This document shows positions 63,690 to 64,000 of a stretch of 64,000 bases of DNA, piece by piece; the stretch's first letter is position 1; each line of letters opens with the position of its first letter. Under the pieces are notes generated by a model. That model was not told the origin of the DNA and made no database searches. It worked only from the letters and a program-made list of their open reading frames with translations. The stretch is from Streptomyces sp. TLI_235 (GTDB lineage Bacteria > Actinomycetota > Actinomycetes > Streptomycetales > Streptomycetaceae): assembly GCA_002300355.1 (NCBI GenBank), contig NSGV01000003.1:248001-312000 (forward strand). The letters run 5' to 3'. The position numbers were made by a program, and so were the translations under genes.

Positions 63690-63935
63690 AGGGCGGCCAC
63701 CCGCACCCGCTCAGATCCCCCCTGTCCACAACGAAGTTGACTCCAGCTCGAGTCCGCCGCGGGTTCCGCAACATCCGCGCGAAGGTCCTCACCCCAGCCA
63801 GAGTGCCGAGACCCTCCCAAGCCCAGGACGGCCACCGGGTTCGAAGAACCGCAAGCCGGCACCCCGCCACGACGTCGGCAAGACCGTCAAACGCGAACCC
63901 ACGCTCCAAGCCCATCTCGCCGCGCGAGGTCAAAG
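63690..63935 (+). pseudogene. C-terminal remnant of a transposase
   Basis: The frame reads TKLTPARVRRGFRNIRAKVL TPARVPRPSQ, then changes frame to GRPPGSKNRKPAPRHDVGKT VKREPTLQAHLAARG. This is the basic tail seen at the end of one Streptomyces transposase group (RRGFRNIR ... GRPPGSKNR ... RHDVGKTVKR). At least one frameshift and loss of the catalytic part make it non-functional. Confidence 0.6.
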
Positions 63936-64000
63936 ATCAAGCTCAGGGGCTGCTGAAACCCGTCCGGCGCCACGACAACCCGGCGATGGTACTGCTGGAC

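Overview
The window is high-GC DNA with GTG and TTG starts, Shine-Dalgarno motifs of the AGGAGG type, and protein families typical of actinomycetes: an Rpf-LysM protein, DUF4193, DUF5988, a highly reducing type I PKS and an RsbW-like ATPase. This points to Streptomyces or a close relative such as Kitasatospora. It reads as an accessory region, either a chromosome arm or a large plasmid. I see no replication origin or telomere that would decide between them.

Left part (1-33 kb): defence-like genes and mobile DNA. A compact operon on the minus strand encodes a multiubiquitin-type Ubl, an E2-like protein and a JAB-E1 fusion, each joined to the next by an ATGA overlap. It is divergent from an XRE regulator and an ImmA/IrrE peptidase, with inverted repeats between them. 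A DUF4145 gene follows the operon. Next come nested insertions: an ISAzo13 element with perfect ends inside an IS3 element, and an IS110 element inside an IS5 element inside an older transposase gene. An IS21 element splits a nuclease-NTPase gene that would otherwise encode about 1,568 aa. A second gene of the same architecture (1,331 aa) is intact at 28.3-32.3 kb. Two helicase relics, an IS1380 relic, an internally deleted tyrosine recombinase and a secreted LysM protein lie between and around them.

Middle part (33-53 kb): small plasmid- or arm-type genes. These include a membrane-anchored Mrr-like nuclease, an Mrr-TerD fusion, two copies of a cysteine-rich HTH protein (one truncated), DUF4193, an avidin-family protein without a signal peptide, a RHH/PIN-like toxin-antitoxin pair, an Rpf-LysM protein and a DUF6236-like protein. 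A tRNA cluster (Tyr-GTA, Ser-TGA, Gln-TTG, fMet-CAT) has a strong terminator after the fMet gene. A CoiA-like nuclease and a damaged IS21-type transposase close this part.

Right part (53.5-62.5 kb): a minus-strand biosynthetic operon of DUF5988, a stand-alone ketosynthase with an altered active site, a 2,184-aa KS-AT-DH-ER-KR-ACP synthase, and an RsbW-like ATPase whose start overlaps the PKS stop. An IPT/TIG repeat protein is divergent from it, and the window ends in a transposase remnant.

The strongest candidates for little-described biology are the Ubl operon, which has no cysteine available for thioester transfer, the pair of giant nuclease-NTPases, the Mrr-TerD fusion, the leaderless avidin, and the coupled PKS/anti-sigma operon.
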